Origin: Monarcha castaneiventris obscurior
Lineage: Eukaryota > Chordata > Aves > Passeriformes > Monarchidae
DNA length: 64,000 nucleotides
Assembly: GCA_026261815.1 (NCBI GenBank)
Contig: JAMPIT010000230.1
Coordinates: forward strand, 40,818,501 to 40,882,500
Direction: 5' to 3'
Part shown: positions 12,297 to 64,000 of the stretch, in pieces
Numbering within the stretch: the stretch's first letter is position 1
Layout of the letters: the number at the start of each line of letters is the position of its first letter
Made by a program: the position numbers and the translations under genes
The notes under the pieces: generated by a model
Database searches by the model: none
The model's input: only the letters and a program-made list of their open reading frames with translations
Told to the model about the DNA's origin: nothing

Positions 12297-14454
12297 TTGC
12301 AATCCTGCCTCTTCCAAAATCCCAAATCTGGATTTGTGCGTAATTTGACTTCAACATGTACATCTTATGCCATAAGATTTTACACACAGGAATCTGAGAA
12401 GCAGCAGGAACTACCACAGCACAGAGGGCCCAATCTCCAGCATTTACTCATTACATTACAGCAAATAATTCAAGCCATTTTCTGTGTTCACACTAAAAAC
12501 TGCACTCATTTTCTCAGCTGACTTTCTCTTCTGGGTTCACTTGTAGTGCTCAAAGTTACTACCATGAAAGTGAACACTAATTCAAGCCCCAAATGGAATT
12601 ATTCCCAAGCAGTGATTTTCAATTCATGGGCAGTAGGTGCCACTTGGATCAAAAAGCAAGAACGCAGCTCAGGTCTTTGGTATTCCAACAGAAATGATTC
12701 TATGGCACATCAACCATGCATAAAGGTGTACACCATATGTAATACCTTACTGGAATGAGGGAGAACTAGAACGTTATCACAGATGTTGATGCTGCTGGAA
12801 ATCTTTCTTGATGCCCACTCCAGTGCCACATTCCCACTTAACCACACACATACTTCTGTGAAACAAGGGGAGATGCTAGGAAGATGCACTGACAGAAGGG
12901 CAGGGCACTGGACCAGTGTGCTGCTCTTCCCCAGTTCACACCCCACGTTTCTGGGGGTACTTCATGAGGTAAAAGTCACCAGGCTGTATTAATTTGGAGG
13001 CTACCAGTCCTAAGGTACCCCTTTCCTACCTGACACCACAACTTGGCTGTGCACATTCCTCAGGAAAAACTGCCACCTGTCTGTCCTGCTGCCACGCTTC
13101 AGACACAGCAGAGCTGCACCCATTGAAAGGAATTCTTTTTCTGGTGTGATGACATTAAGGTTACATGTAATCAAATTCCTCCACCATAAGCTGCATGCTG
13201 TCTCCAAAACCAGTAACCACCTAAGGGCAAGGTCAGCATTCCTGCATGTTCTTACAGCTGTAAAGTGCCATCGAGTGTGTTATATAAATAAATCATACTA
13301 AGCTGTGCTACATGCTAAGGTGTGCAACAGAGCAGGGCAATTTGCTGCAGGTGAGAGATGCTCATTAAATGCAATTAATAAGCACTACCTGTGCACTGAA
13401 GGGCAGAGGAGCTAATTATTGGAACACACTGTGTACAAATAATGTTTAGTTACGAAACCAAGGCATTTCCACATGAAACCTCAGGGAGAGGGGGGAATGA
13501 CATAAATCAGAAGAATGATCCAAGCCAAGCCATAGCTACAGACACAGCAATTCTAAAATTAATGAACCCCACCACTGTCCTCACTCTGGTTGTTAGGCAC
13601 CTCTGTTAGATTTTCTGAAGCACCCTAGGACAGGGCCAGCAATTTCCTTTGAATAGTATTCACCTTGGCATTCCAGGGGAGCCCGTGCTGGAGCTCATAG
13701 GCATGGGGCTGGCACCAGACTGCCAGTGGGAAGCCTCTGACAGGGATTTGGGTCACACACGTCAGCACCCTTGCAGTTTACATCCTCATCAGTTTTCTTT
13801 TCTTTCCATCACAGAGTCTTCAAGGCAAAGGCCTCTAGGATCATCAAAATACTCCAGGACTTCTAGAATTCAGCAAGGAAAACAGTAAGGAAGGTGGAAT
13901 TTTACACATAAGCTCGTCTCCCCTTCAGTTTACTAGAATACTATTTGTTAAATGCTAACAGAGCAAACCACAATTTTCCACATGAAGTGAAAATAGCAAA
14001 CGAAAATGTTTATCGGTCTCACATAATGACAGAGCAATGGTATTTGAAAGTATGGTATTTCAAGAGAAATAAACTCTCCTTGTTTATCATCAATGGCTGC
14101 AATTATGTTGTCAAGTGATACATGAGTGTTTTGATTTCCTCTTCCCGCTGTCTTTTTACCTTCAACTTATATTGTAAACTTGACACTGTTTATTCATGTA
14201 CTATTACAGAACCACTGAGAGGGGTTATTATTGAAGAGTATTTATTTTTCAAAGCAGTCACGCCAAGAAGCCAAAGATACAGCTAAAGCTTAACCCTACA
14301 TCCTCCTCCAAAGCAGCACGTCCCTGATGTTAAAAACACCCCACTAACCCAAACAAACAGAGCAGCATAAGGAGGGGATTAATGAGCTCCTGGACAGGCC
14401 AACCCCAGCTCAGTGCCTCACCCACAGCACAAGGGCACAGAATTAACTCCTAGA

Positions 14455-14620
14455 GTGAGTCCAGAAAAAGGCCACAAAGGTGATCAGATGCTGGAGCATC
14501 TCTCCTATGAAGACAGGCTGAGGGAGCTGGGGTTGTTCAGCCTGGAGAGGAGAAATCTCCGGGGAGACCTCATAGCAGCATTCACAGTTATGGCACTGGT
14601 AGCAGAGCTTGCCAGCAATT
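14455..14620 (+). mobile_element. CR1 LINE fragment
   Basis: Reads like the stretch between the CR1 reverse transcriptase and the tail: aggctgagggagctggggtt, then gttcagcctggagaggag and ggggagacctcata. It loses similarity before any 3' tail. Confidence 0.8.
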
Positions 14621-16439
14621 ACTTCCTTGGGCAGCAGAACAGACCCCAACATTGGGTAGGATGTTGTCCTACAGGATTCAGACTCCTGGTAACATGTTCA
14701 GCTCCTTCTTCTTTAATAATCTACAGGTAATATAGAACTTATTTTAGTTGCTGTTTTTGCTTGCCTGAGCAAATGTTGCCTGATGGCTCTAAACTGTCAT
14801 TACTCAGACATGGCAACAAAACACAGAGATACATCTACTTGCAACACAGCCCTTGGTTTGCCTTTGGAAAAAAATTTACACATCCTTTTGCATGAGAAGC
14901 TGTTGGCTCATCTGAGACATGAGGACTTGGTATTTGCCTAATTTTATCTATTATTTGAAGCTTAAAAGTGTATCTCCATTAGCCACAACCTTCAGCCACA
15001 TTGAAGAATAAATACTCAGCTCAAGCACCTTTGATAATGTCTAAAAATAGTTCAATAAACACCCTTTTAACTCATAAGTGGGCTTAAAGCATTTGGTGTC
15101 ATTACACTTATGAACAATTTTGCTCCTTGAACTAAATTCAGCCTGGCTTTCTCCTGCTCAAAGTCCCCTCCCAACTCAGAAGAGCAGAAAATGGAGATGG
15201 GGACCATAAGAAAAATTAAAACAAAACACCGTAAGCCTTCCAATACCTGATGGAAGAACAGGTCTAATGGATGTTTATGTTCCAATCTGTGCTGCACTAC
15301 TCTGAGCTCCCATCAGCAGATCTTACCCATCTCACTCAGCATCTGCTCTGCAGAAAATACTTTGGGACATGAGTCTGCAGTTGAGCTATGAAAGCTCTTG
15401 TCTTTGGTGTTCAAGCACTCTTACAAAGAAAGATGGAAAAGGTTTGCCCTGCATATCTCAACAAAAATGAGACCTGAATAAGCAGCACCTGGAAAAAACC
15501 ACACCCCTCACACCCAGCACGTATTTCAAACGCACAACTGCAGAGACTACTCTGACAGAATATCGGCTTCAACAGAAACTTCAAAACTGAACAAATGGAA
15601 GGCAACATTAACTACAGCATTCCCTGAATGACTGAAGTCATTCCCTGGAATAACATGATCAGATCATTGGAATTTCACTTTTTTATGCCAGAATGGGCAA
15701 AGTTCTCTTACCAAAGAAACAGGAATTGAAGTACTTAGTTGACATTCCCCCACTGAGACATTATCTGATACAGAATTCACCATAATGTGCTTCCACAAAC
15801 CTGTGGCTTCCTTTGAGCTCACATCTTGTGATGCAGCTGCAAAGATGAGTAGATAGCACTGCTAAGGGTATTAGTGGTAACAGTGTATGAAAATTCTTGA
15901 ACTACTGCAGGGCTTGTGACAGCACTGACAGTTATGCAGGTACTTCTGTACGTGAGAGGATTTACAGAATACAAAACATCAAACTCATAAACAGTGAATC
16001 ATGCAAAATGAAAAGTACAAGGGGCATAATGATCCCAGCTACTATTGAAAGGTGGGGCAGAAGAAAAAAGCAAGCACTATCATAAAGACAAACCCCTCAT
16101 ATCTGGCCTCTTTCTTTGAAACAGCTCTCCTGTAACACCATAAGAATCCATTACAGAGACCATGGTAGATGCAGAGAGACTCCTCCAGAGAGCATTCAAG
16201 GGACCCTCTGAGAAGTTCAGAACAAGCTGTTAGCAAAGGCAACAAACAGGCAGCCCCTGCAGTCTTAGTGCTGCTTTGTTACCAAATGTTTCCCACCTGA
16301 ACACCCCCTCACCCTACACATGGCCACCATCACCCTCCCTCTAGAAAACCTGTTGGGTATCTGCTACATTAAACCCAACACCAAGGCAAATGGAGGAAAA
16401 GAGCTCTGGAGAAAAGAAAGAAGCAAAACAAGCTCATTC

Positions 16440-16901
16440 TGCAAAACAATGCTCATGCATTTTCTTGTTTTATTTTGGATTAGTCTTCATGGATCCCCCC
16501 CACCTCAGATGCCAAGGCAGATTTGGAACCTTTTTCTGATTGATCAGACTTGCCCCGATAAAAGAGAAACAGAATTTGTTCACGTTCAGAAAATGAACTG
16601 GAACCATCTTCAAAACAACAGTTTTTCAGGATTGTGTAGGTTTTCACAGCCTGAGGCAGAGGATGAAAGGTCACTGAAGACACACAACTTGGTGTGCTTT
16701 ACAACCTGTCCCTCCGACTCACCTGTTGCTGTAAGTACAGGTTTGAGACTGACAGTGGGAGATCTGATTACTTGGACCAAAATGGCAATACCTGAAGTGT
16801 TTAAGTCAGTTGGCCAGACTGCAATTCATAGGCTTACTTTTATACAGCATTGCAATGTTCATGAAAATAACAAAACTGCGTTTTCAAAGATGCAAAGAAC
16901 A
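16440..16901 (-). other. MRPL3: MRPL3 3' untranslated region (estimated)
   Basis: Runs from the stop codon to just past the first AATAAA on the coding strand, at 16474-16469. The sequence below it reads GT-rich on the coding strand, as expected downstream of a cleavage site. The end is an estimate, since later signals could also be used. Confidence 0.5.
16469..16474 (-). terminator. Putative MRPL3 polyadenylation signal AATAAA
   Basis: Plus-strand TTTATT is AATAAA on the gene strand, about 430 nt after the stop. Runs such as GCATTGTTTTG and CTTGTTTTG follow within about 60 nt and could serve as the downstream GU-rich element. Confidence 0.45.
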
Positions 16902-44442
<27,541 letters not shown>

Positions 44443-44934
44443 GCCGGGCAGCCGCCGCCTTCCGGCCCCGCCGCGTCCGCCGCGGGAAACCTTCCGTGCT
44501 GCCCCGCACACACAGTTCCGGGCCCTGGAGTCGACATAAAAACTCCCGAATCACTTCCAAAGGCGTGGGCTGCGGCACCCATGGCCGATTGAGCTGCTCT
44601 GACTCGGGGGGAATGCCTCACCCAAGGGCGAGGACGTGCACAAATAGCCATGGCCACCCTTTCTTTCCCCCCGCAGCCCTTCCATCCCTGCCATCGCTCC
44701 CCTGCCTGTGTTCCACCCGCCAGCCAGGAAAATCCAACGCACGCGTGTTCAAAACGGGAAAATGCCAGCGGCTGGTGGAGTTTATCGCTGGCAAACACCA
44801 CTTAGGGTTGCGGGACAATGGACTCAAAACCTTCCTGCGGGTGTTGAGCAGATGCCTTCGGGGATGGGGTGGTGTCTGGGAAGAAGCGACTCCGCTGTGT
44901 TAAACTTGAGCGGGGCTTAACCACTTCAGGTCTT

Positions 44935-45230
44935 TTCTCCCAGGGAAATGAGCGACAGGACGAGAGGAAACGGCCTCAAGTTGTGGCAGAGAAAGTTTAG
45001 ATCGGGTATTGGGGAAAACTTCTTCACGGAAAGGGTGATTAAGCATTGGAATAGGCTGCCCAGAGAACGTGGTGGGATCACTGTCCCTGTGACTGTTCAA
45101 AAAACGTGCAGATGGGGCATTTAAGGACGGGGTTTAGGGATGGCCCTGGCAATCCTGGGATTATGGGTGGACTCGATGATCTTAGAGGCCTTTCCCAACC
45201 TGAATGATCCCATGGCTCTGTGATTAGGAG
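44935..45230 (+). mobile_element. CR1 LINE 3' end upstream of the MRPL3 promoter
   Basis: Carries ggcctcaagttgtggcagag, aaacttcttcacggaaaggg, ataggctgcccagagaacg and gactcgatgatcttagaggc, ending ggctctgtgatt. It is a different CR1 subtype from the intron 1 copy (the dominant strand reads 'gactcgatgatctt'). It begins about 490 bp upstream of the MRPL3 start codon. Confidence 0.92.
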
Positions 45231-47772
45231 CTCTGAGCAAGTGGCTGGGCCATGTGAGGGCAGGAGGGCAGCGTTTGTGGGAAGTGTATTTAATAGTGTA
45301 GCCAGGGAAAGTTACGGAAAAGTCAAAGTGGGTGGGTCAGGCAGAGGGCTCTGGGCAGCCTGGCACAGGGATGGTGTGACGTCTGGCTTTCATCAGTATT
45401 CAGAATTGACTCACCCTTTTTTTTCTCCTCTTCTGAGCAGGCAACCAGCACAGCCGAGAGTGCAGTAGTTAGGATAGCAAAGGGGTATGAACCCAAGATT
45501 CCCTTTTGGTTTTGGCAGAAATATCTTTTTATAAAGACACATGAACTTTCAGCATGGTCAGCTGGAATCTGTCCTTGGTTCTCTTTAGCCCACTACTCCA
45601 TCTTCTCCCCGACTGTGGTACATGCGTGTGGGGGTGTTGCACTTAAAGCTTGTAACTGGGCAGTTTTGGTGTTCTCACCCAAAACTGTGATCCAGAAAAT
45701 TACCAGTAGCTTTCACACACACTCCTTGTCCTGTGTTTACTTCTTGCCCTTTTAGGAAGTAGCCACATGGTGTGTTCAGAAATGCATCTCCCAAGTTTAC
45801 AGTCCAGCTGACATTCCCTCTCTGGAGCTGGTTAATTTCTGCTATCACAGTGATCACTGCATCTTTTTGCTCTCTCCCTGGCATCAACAACAGCAACAGG
45901 GCTGGGCTGTTGCTAAATTTCATGCAGATGTGTTTTCTAATAGGGTCCGTTGGTAGCTTATGCTGCTGCTGTGACAGAGACCTCTATACCAGGAGGAAGA
46001 AAGAGTCTAAAAATGATAAAGCTGTTACGTCCCAATTTCTGAACACTGTGGCAACCCTACAGTGGTGCTAACCCTACCAAAGTCCCCAGGAAGTAGCAAA
46101 ATTCTATTTACCCCCATTTCAGACATGTAGCAAGATAAGTAACTTCCCAAGCCATGGCACATGCTCCCAGCCAGAGAATAGGGCTCCCTTGATCCTAGCT
46201 AGCCTTGTTGCCACAGAATGATGCTTTTCTCGTATAGCATCCTGCCCAGCTGGGATGACACAGGATTTCATGCACTGGTAACTTGGAAGTAATAAATGGG
46301 GGCACACAGTTTTGAGAGAAAAGTTTCCGTGCTGTACTTTTCCCCTTTTTATCATATTGCAAAATCAACCTTTTTGTTTGGTTGGTTGGGGGTTTTTTTG
46401 GGTTTTATTTAGGTGCATGCAGCTTTTCATGGTGCTAAAGAGGCATGAACTCATCAGGTTTGTGTGTGTAAGGGGGAGTGGGTGTAGCAAGATGGTTGCA
46501 ACTCTGGATGCAAATTGATGGTGAACTGCCTGCTCTAATCAGTGGGACAAGAATCCAAGTGCCTCCTGAACACAGCTGTAAAAGGCTTTCTGCACAGCAG
46601 TGGAGATAGCTACCACTTTTTTTTGTAGGAAAGGAAGAGAGAGGAAGAGCACCCATTACAAAATAACCTTTCCCACCAGTCTGCTGCCTTGGGTAGTCCT
46701 CAGAACTGTAGGAAGTGGGAACACCACTTTTGAACTGGCAGCCTTCACAGGAGAGGTCACCTGGGTTTCACCTGATCTGTTTGGAGGGTCTCCCCAACTT
46801 TGCAGTGAAACTGGAAAAAACAAAAAAGAGGGGGTGGGAGTGCAGCCAGCTGATGGTTTGCAGTGAATGCTGCAAGCAAACATGCAGCTGGGCTGATTGA
46901 TACCACTCATATAGCTCTCTAATTGCTGAAATTGTCTCTGGTACAGTGCAGCTCCTCAGCTCAGGACTGCAGGTACAAATAAGACCTCTGTGTGAAGGAG
47001 AACAGGTGGTGCTATAAACTCTGTTTTTCTCATGGCAAAATGGCGCTTCCTGCAAATAAAAGGAAAAAAAATAACCTGAGAAGTGTAAACTTACCCTAGG
47101 AATCTTCCAGCTCATCCTTCCCATTAAAAATAATAATAAAAAAAGTGAATATGAATGCAGCAATGCTCTGTGACTGAAATGTCCATGCTACTCAGGAGTA
47201 GAGGGAGTTTGTCTCCTTCATGCTGGAAAGACTGCACATAGGGTAAGATTTACATAGCAGGTGTGACTGCAAGACCCAGAATCCCAGGTGAGGAATGTCA
47301 ATCTGAATAACGGGTTGAGTTCTTTCTGGGAGTTAGCCATGACCTGTGTTAGCAGCCAAGCTCCAGACTGAAGGAGGGATCTCTGTTTAACTCACCAGCA
47401 AAGATCTCAGGGCAATACAGTAACAAGGCTCACTTAAGCCATGCGCTGTTCTATCACAGTCTTTGGTGTGTGGGTAAACCCAGGGGATGCAGTTGAATAT
47501 TGCAGAGCTGCAGGGCTTTTGTCAGGCAAATCTGCACAGAACTGGGGCCTTCCATCTGTGTGTTTCTTGGAATATCACCTTGGCAACCTGCAGCAAGTCT
47601 TGGCTTAGACCACTGCTCCCCACCACCCACAGCAGGTCTCTAAGATACCAAACTGTAAACCCTTTAGCTGTCTTAAGTTATGAGCCTTTGATATTTGGAG
47701 ACTAAGAGAAAAGATATTTTAAAGTAATACTATTATTATAATTTCCCTTTCATACCTGTAGACTCTTTCATC

Positions 47773-47790
47773 AAAAAAAAAAAAAAAAAA
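47773..47790. repeat. Poly(A) run
   Basis: About 18 consecutive A on the plus strand, then GAG and a further A7. No element body is visible upstream, so it may be a simple repeat. Confidence 0.7.
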
Positions 47791-50110
47791 GAGAAAAAAA
47801 GTAGAACACTACATTGTTCATCATGGTAAAATCTTCATAAGGATAGGTTTTACATTAGGGTAATAAGCACTTAGCAGTGTATTAGTCCTCTTTTCAAATC
47901 TCTTGTGGACTTAGTTTCCCTTAAAAACTAAAAATACAACTCATCCCAGTATCTGGCTCAAGAATTATACATGTTAATGTATTTTGGGCTAATAGGGATT
48001 ATGAATCTCCTTGAGTTTCCTGTGATTTTTTGGGTTTTGAACTGGATTTGGGATAAAAAGGAAGGCAGGGTTGTAGTTGGCAGAGAATATATTTTAGCTC
48101 ATTGGTTATCTCAAAAAGACAAGATGTAATTTATTTTAAAGGAGTTCTCAGAATTTAAAATGATCCATCAAAAGGCAGAAGTTTAAATTTGCATTAAAAA
48201 ATCTGCAGGAGAAATTGATGGCAATTCAGCCTAAAGGCAGAATGGCCTAGCTATAACCCTAAGTAGATAAAACAGGAGAAAAATATCCCATTTCAGAGAT
48301 ATATTCATATACTTAATGATGTTACCCTGCACAAAGTCCATAGTGTTTTATTGCAGAGAGTGGCTGGGAGCAATGAAAATAACATCCAAAGCCTCATTAG
48401 AAAGCCTTTACCATATGGCCAGTTTTGTCTTCTGTGCATCCTACACCAACTCACCACACTATTACGTGTTTGTTTTACATGCTGAGATCTGGGCAGACTG
48501 AAGGAGATTTCCAATTGATTTTTCAATACCATTAAGGTGTCTTTCCAAATACTTGAGGGCTGCTACAGAATTGCTGACTTATATCAACCACTGATAATGA
48601 TTTTTTTTTAAGTAGACAGCATTTATAATCAGGCTTGTGTGAAGTAAACAGAAATCTGCAGCAGCTGGGGTTTTAGAGACACTTATATAGACCACCTACA
48701 CACATGAAAATGAGTGATGGTTTTTATAGCTCAGCATACAATAACCTGTTGATTTCTGCATTTTACATGATGCTACATTACAGAAGCACCTTGTAACACC
48801 TCTGGTAATGAAGAGCTGTAACTGCCCCATTCTATGTAACCATAAACACTTCAAAAATTAGTTTAGTCAAAGATCACATGTCCCAGAAAAATTATTTATC
48901 TGATTCCTGGTTTTTCTTGCTGAAAGCTTTCTTTTATTCAGTCTGGCAAGTTATAAAGAAAAGGCTGAACTTCTTAACTGTACATTACATCCCTAAATGC
49001 AGGTCCCAGGGTAATGCAATACTCTTTATGTGGTGAGAGCACCATCATGCCTCTGAGGAAGGATCTCAAATCACTTCTCAAGTATTAAAATCCCCCAGTA
49101 CTATTGTGAGATATTTATGATACATGACAGTGACCTTCATTTTACAGAGGAGAAATCTGAGGTGCAGAAAATTTAAAAAACTTGGCCAAGAAAACAAAAT
49201 GAGATACTGGGGGAGGAAAGAACAAGGAGCCATTGATTTTTCAGTCCTGTGCTTTAACAGCTAGAAGATGCTCCTTCTGAGAATAGGGAAGGAAAGAAAA
49301 TAGGGGGGGAGTGGGAATAAGAAACTAGAGGTGTTGTATGTAAGAATTAAGATTCATTGGCAGAGTGGTGTATGACATGTAAGGGGAGACCACAGCAGCT
49401 TCAGGATTAAATACACCCACACAGGAAGAGATGTGCAGCCTGACAGGGTAAGCTCTCAAATGAAGAGTCAGCCATTACATGGAAATGTGGATAAGAGATC
49501 TATCAATTTGGACATCTCCAGACAATTTATACCCATGACCAAGTAATAGTGGCTGCTGCTCAGTGTCTGATCAGCTGAAGCAACCTTTACAAGCAAGTGT
49601 GAGTGATGGCACTGCAGGATAGAGATGGGACAGAACTGAATGTGCTGGGGAGACAGCCCCATGCATCTTGGCTATCCCACTGCCTTCCTTTAAGAGTACA
49701 AAATCATCAATCAAAGCTGATCCTATGGAAGTTACTTCTAAAGGAGAATCAGGGAGCTAGACTACTACATTACCAGCAAACTCATTTAAAAATGTGTATT
49801 TCTAAACCAAAACGCCTTGCTCACAGGGGAGGGTTTCCAATATGTTCAGCACTGGCCCCAAACAGCTTCTTCGGGAACTAGCAACAAGAATGGTTTCAAT
49901 TCAGTGGGAGCACAACTCATCCAAAGCTGCGCCTTTTGGACAATCACACACAGATTACTTTTTGTCAGATTTTCTCCCTAGTTTCTTACAAGTCACATTC
50001 TTCGCAACTGTTTTTTGGCAAAAGAAGCAGCCAAAATTCAAACACAAAAAATAACTTTGATCTAATTTCTTCATTTATATACATAAATATTTCAATGGAA
50101 AGTGCAATCC

Positions 50111-50162
50111 GCCACCATTCTGTTCTTGTGTGTCTTTTTTTTTTTTTAAAAAAAAAGGTGGC
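50111..50162. repeat. Inverted repeat with T-run/A-run stem
   Basis: GCCACC at 50111-50116 pairs with GGTGGC at 50157-50162. Between them a run of about 14 T is followed directly by about 9-10 A, so the plus strand can fold back in the homopolymer centre and at the outer arms. Confidence 0.65.
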
Positions 50163-50725
50163 TTCAATATTCTTCTGGTAAAAAACCCAGTTATTCAATC
50201 ACACACAGGTGACCTGTGTGAGGATGAAGTCACAAATGACTGCTTGTCACAAAATCAGGCAGTACAAAAGTTCTTTTGGAAAATGTGCCACGCACATCCT
50301 GTATGTGAGATTAAAAAATACAAATGAAACAAAATAAGAATTCCCAAACAGAATAAATTATAAATTTGGATAGCCAAAATACATCCTGTTTGAAAGCCAG
50401 CCAGACTGTTGGGATTAAGTAGGCATATTTTAAGACATGCAGTCCTGATGGATCATGCTCTCCAAGCCAGATCTGTTTACAGCTATGGTCCAAACACTTT
50501 GTGACAGTGGGATTTGTCAGGCTTTTGAAAAAGTACTACTCAGGCCACAGACTGAGTGGGCTTGTTTGGTGCCCATGTTATAAGGTGCTAACATTAGAAA
50601 CACCTATGCTTCAGGTCAGGTATCTCTTGAAACACTTCATTACCCTTGCCTTGGAATATGGAAGTTGAAAGCAGGCAGCCTTTTGGCAGAGAGAGAAATA
50701 AAGACAACTGCAAAACTGTGTTGTT

Positions 50726-50731
50726 TTTATT
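50726..50731 (-). terminator. Putative CPNE4 polyadenylation signal AATAAA
   Basis: Gene-strand AATAAA, followed about 25-35 nt later by a GT-rich stretch (GTTTTGCAGTTGTC). An alternative AATAAA lies closer to the stop, at 50922-50917. Confidence 0.45.
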
Positions 50732-50916
50732 TTAAACATGCAAAATACAGTTCATGCATCTGCCATTTTGAAAAATCTCTCAGTTCATAGCAGATTAAAC
50801 CAAAGACATTTTGGCTATCGACTCTCAATAAATATTTCAAAATGCTTTACAGTGTAAATATAAGAAATTTAGCAAAATTTCAACAAACCTGTATAAAAAC
50901 CAGATACAGATAACTT

Positions 50917-50922
50917 TTTATT
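50917..50922 (-). terminator. Alternative CPNE4 polyadenylation signal AATAAA
   Basis: Gene-strand AATAAA about 255 nt after the stop. It could give a shorter 3' UTR than the signal at 50731-50726. Confidence 0.3.
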
Positions 50923-51174
50923 TCAAGGCAACATGCTGTAATGTAAAGAGTTCACTTTTTTTTTCTGGATTTTTTTTCTCATAAAAAGTTTTCAACAATA
51001 CGACCGCTTAACAGATTTAAGCCCTTAGGCTACACATGCAAAAAAAAAAAAAAGGTTATTTTAGTTAAAAATCACCAAAACGTGCTATTTTTTTGTTTCA
51101 TTTTTTTTTTAAATACAGTAGTTGTCGACAGTAGCATTTTTCTTTTTTAGTTTTGTAAAAGAGTGCAGGCAGGT

Positions 51175-64000
<12,826 letters not shown>

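Larger units (their letters stand above)
7986..16439. other. Intergenic DNA downstream of MRPL3, no gene recognised
   Basis: No exon of a recognisable family is found on either strand. NUDT16, the next gene after MRPL3 in human, is not visible. The stretch includes the polypurine block at 8840-8957, a C-rich run at 12280-12296 and a CR1 fragment at about 14455-14620. Confidence 0.55.
45231..50704. other. Intergenic DNA between CPNE4 and MRPL3
   Basis: No coding exon recognised on either strand. It contains simple-sequence runs (G/T-rich at about 46378-46412, poly-A at 47773-47790, a T/A homopolymer hairpin at 50111-50162). It should hold any distal MRPL3 promoter elements and CPNE4 downstream sequence. 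Confidence 0.6.
50705..51174 (-). other. CPNE4: CPNE4 3' untranslated region (estimated)
   Basis: AT-rich, with several homopolymer A and T runs, for example 51041-51054. It runs from the stop to the AATAAA at 50731-50726. Its end is inferred from the signal and could lie further downstream. Confidence 0.5.

Overview
The window is ordinary vertebrate nuclear DNA and almost certainly comes from a songbird (passerine). Three things point that way: several chicken-repeat-1 (CR1) LINE fragments, one tRNA-Ile-derived SINE with a CR1-type tail of the kind described in zebra finch (TguSINE1), and a conserved gene pair, MRPL3 and CPNE4, in the order and relative orientation I recall from human chromosome 3q22. 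The species assignment is inference.

The minus strand carries two tandem protein-coding genes. CPNE4 (copine-4) enters from the right edge. Only its last three coding exons are present (60376-60243, 57994-57758, 51306-51175), giving the C-terminal 166 residues of the copine A/vWA-like domain. About 6.7 kb further along is MRPL3, the mitochondrial large-subunit ribosomal protein uL3m. It is complete: ten coding exons from the ATG at 44442 to the TAA at 16902, 1023 nt including stop, 340 residues. All nine introns are GT-AG and the phases close exactly.

Layout. 1 to ~16,450 is intergenic DNA downstream of MRPL3, with CR1 fragments (4.8 kb, 6.9-8.0 kb, 14.5 kb), a (TTTTC)n microsatellite and a long polypurine tract; I recognise no gene there. 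~16,450-44,480 is MRPL3, with a CR1 and the SINE in intron 6 and two CR1 copies in intron 1. 44,320-44,560 is its GC/CpG-rich promoter. 44,935-45,230 is another CR1 just upstream. ~45,230-50,700 is intergenic. ~50,700 to the right edge is the 3' part of CPNE4, with CR1 pieces in two introns.

The two genes are not functionally linked as far as is known. MRPL3 is a housekeeping component of mitochondrial translation, while CPNE4 is a calcium-dependent phospholipid-binding protein. Their adjacency is conserved synteny. I found no operon-like, CRISPR, viral or otherwise undescribed system. The more notable observations are the CR1 tails on both sides of the MRPL3 promoter, a bacterial-like segment in the avian uL3m loop, and simple-sequence tracts that may be structurally active.
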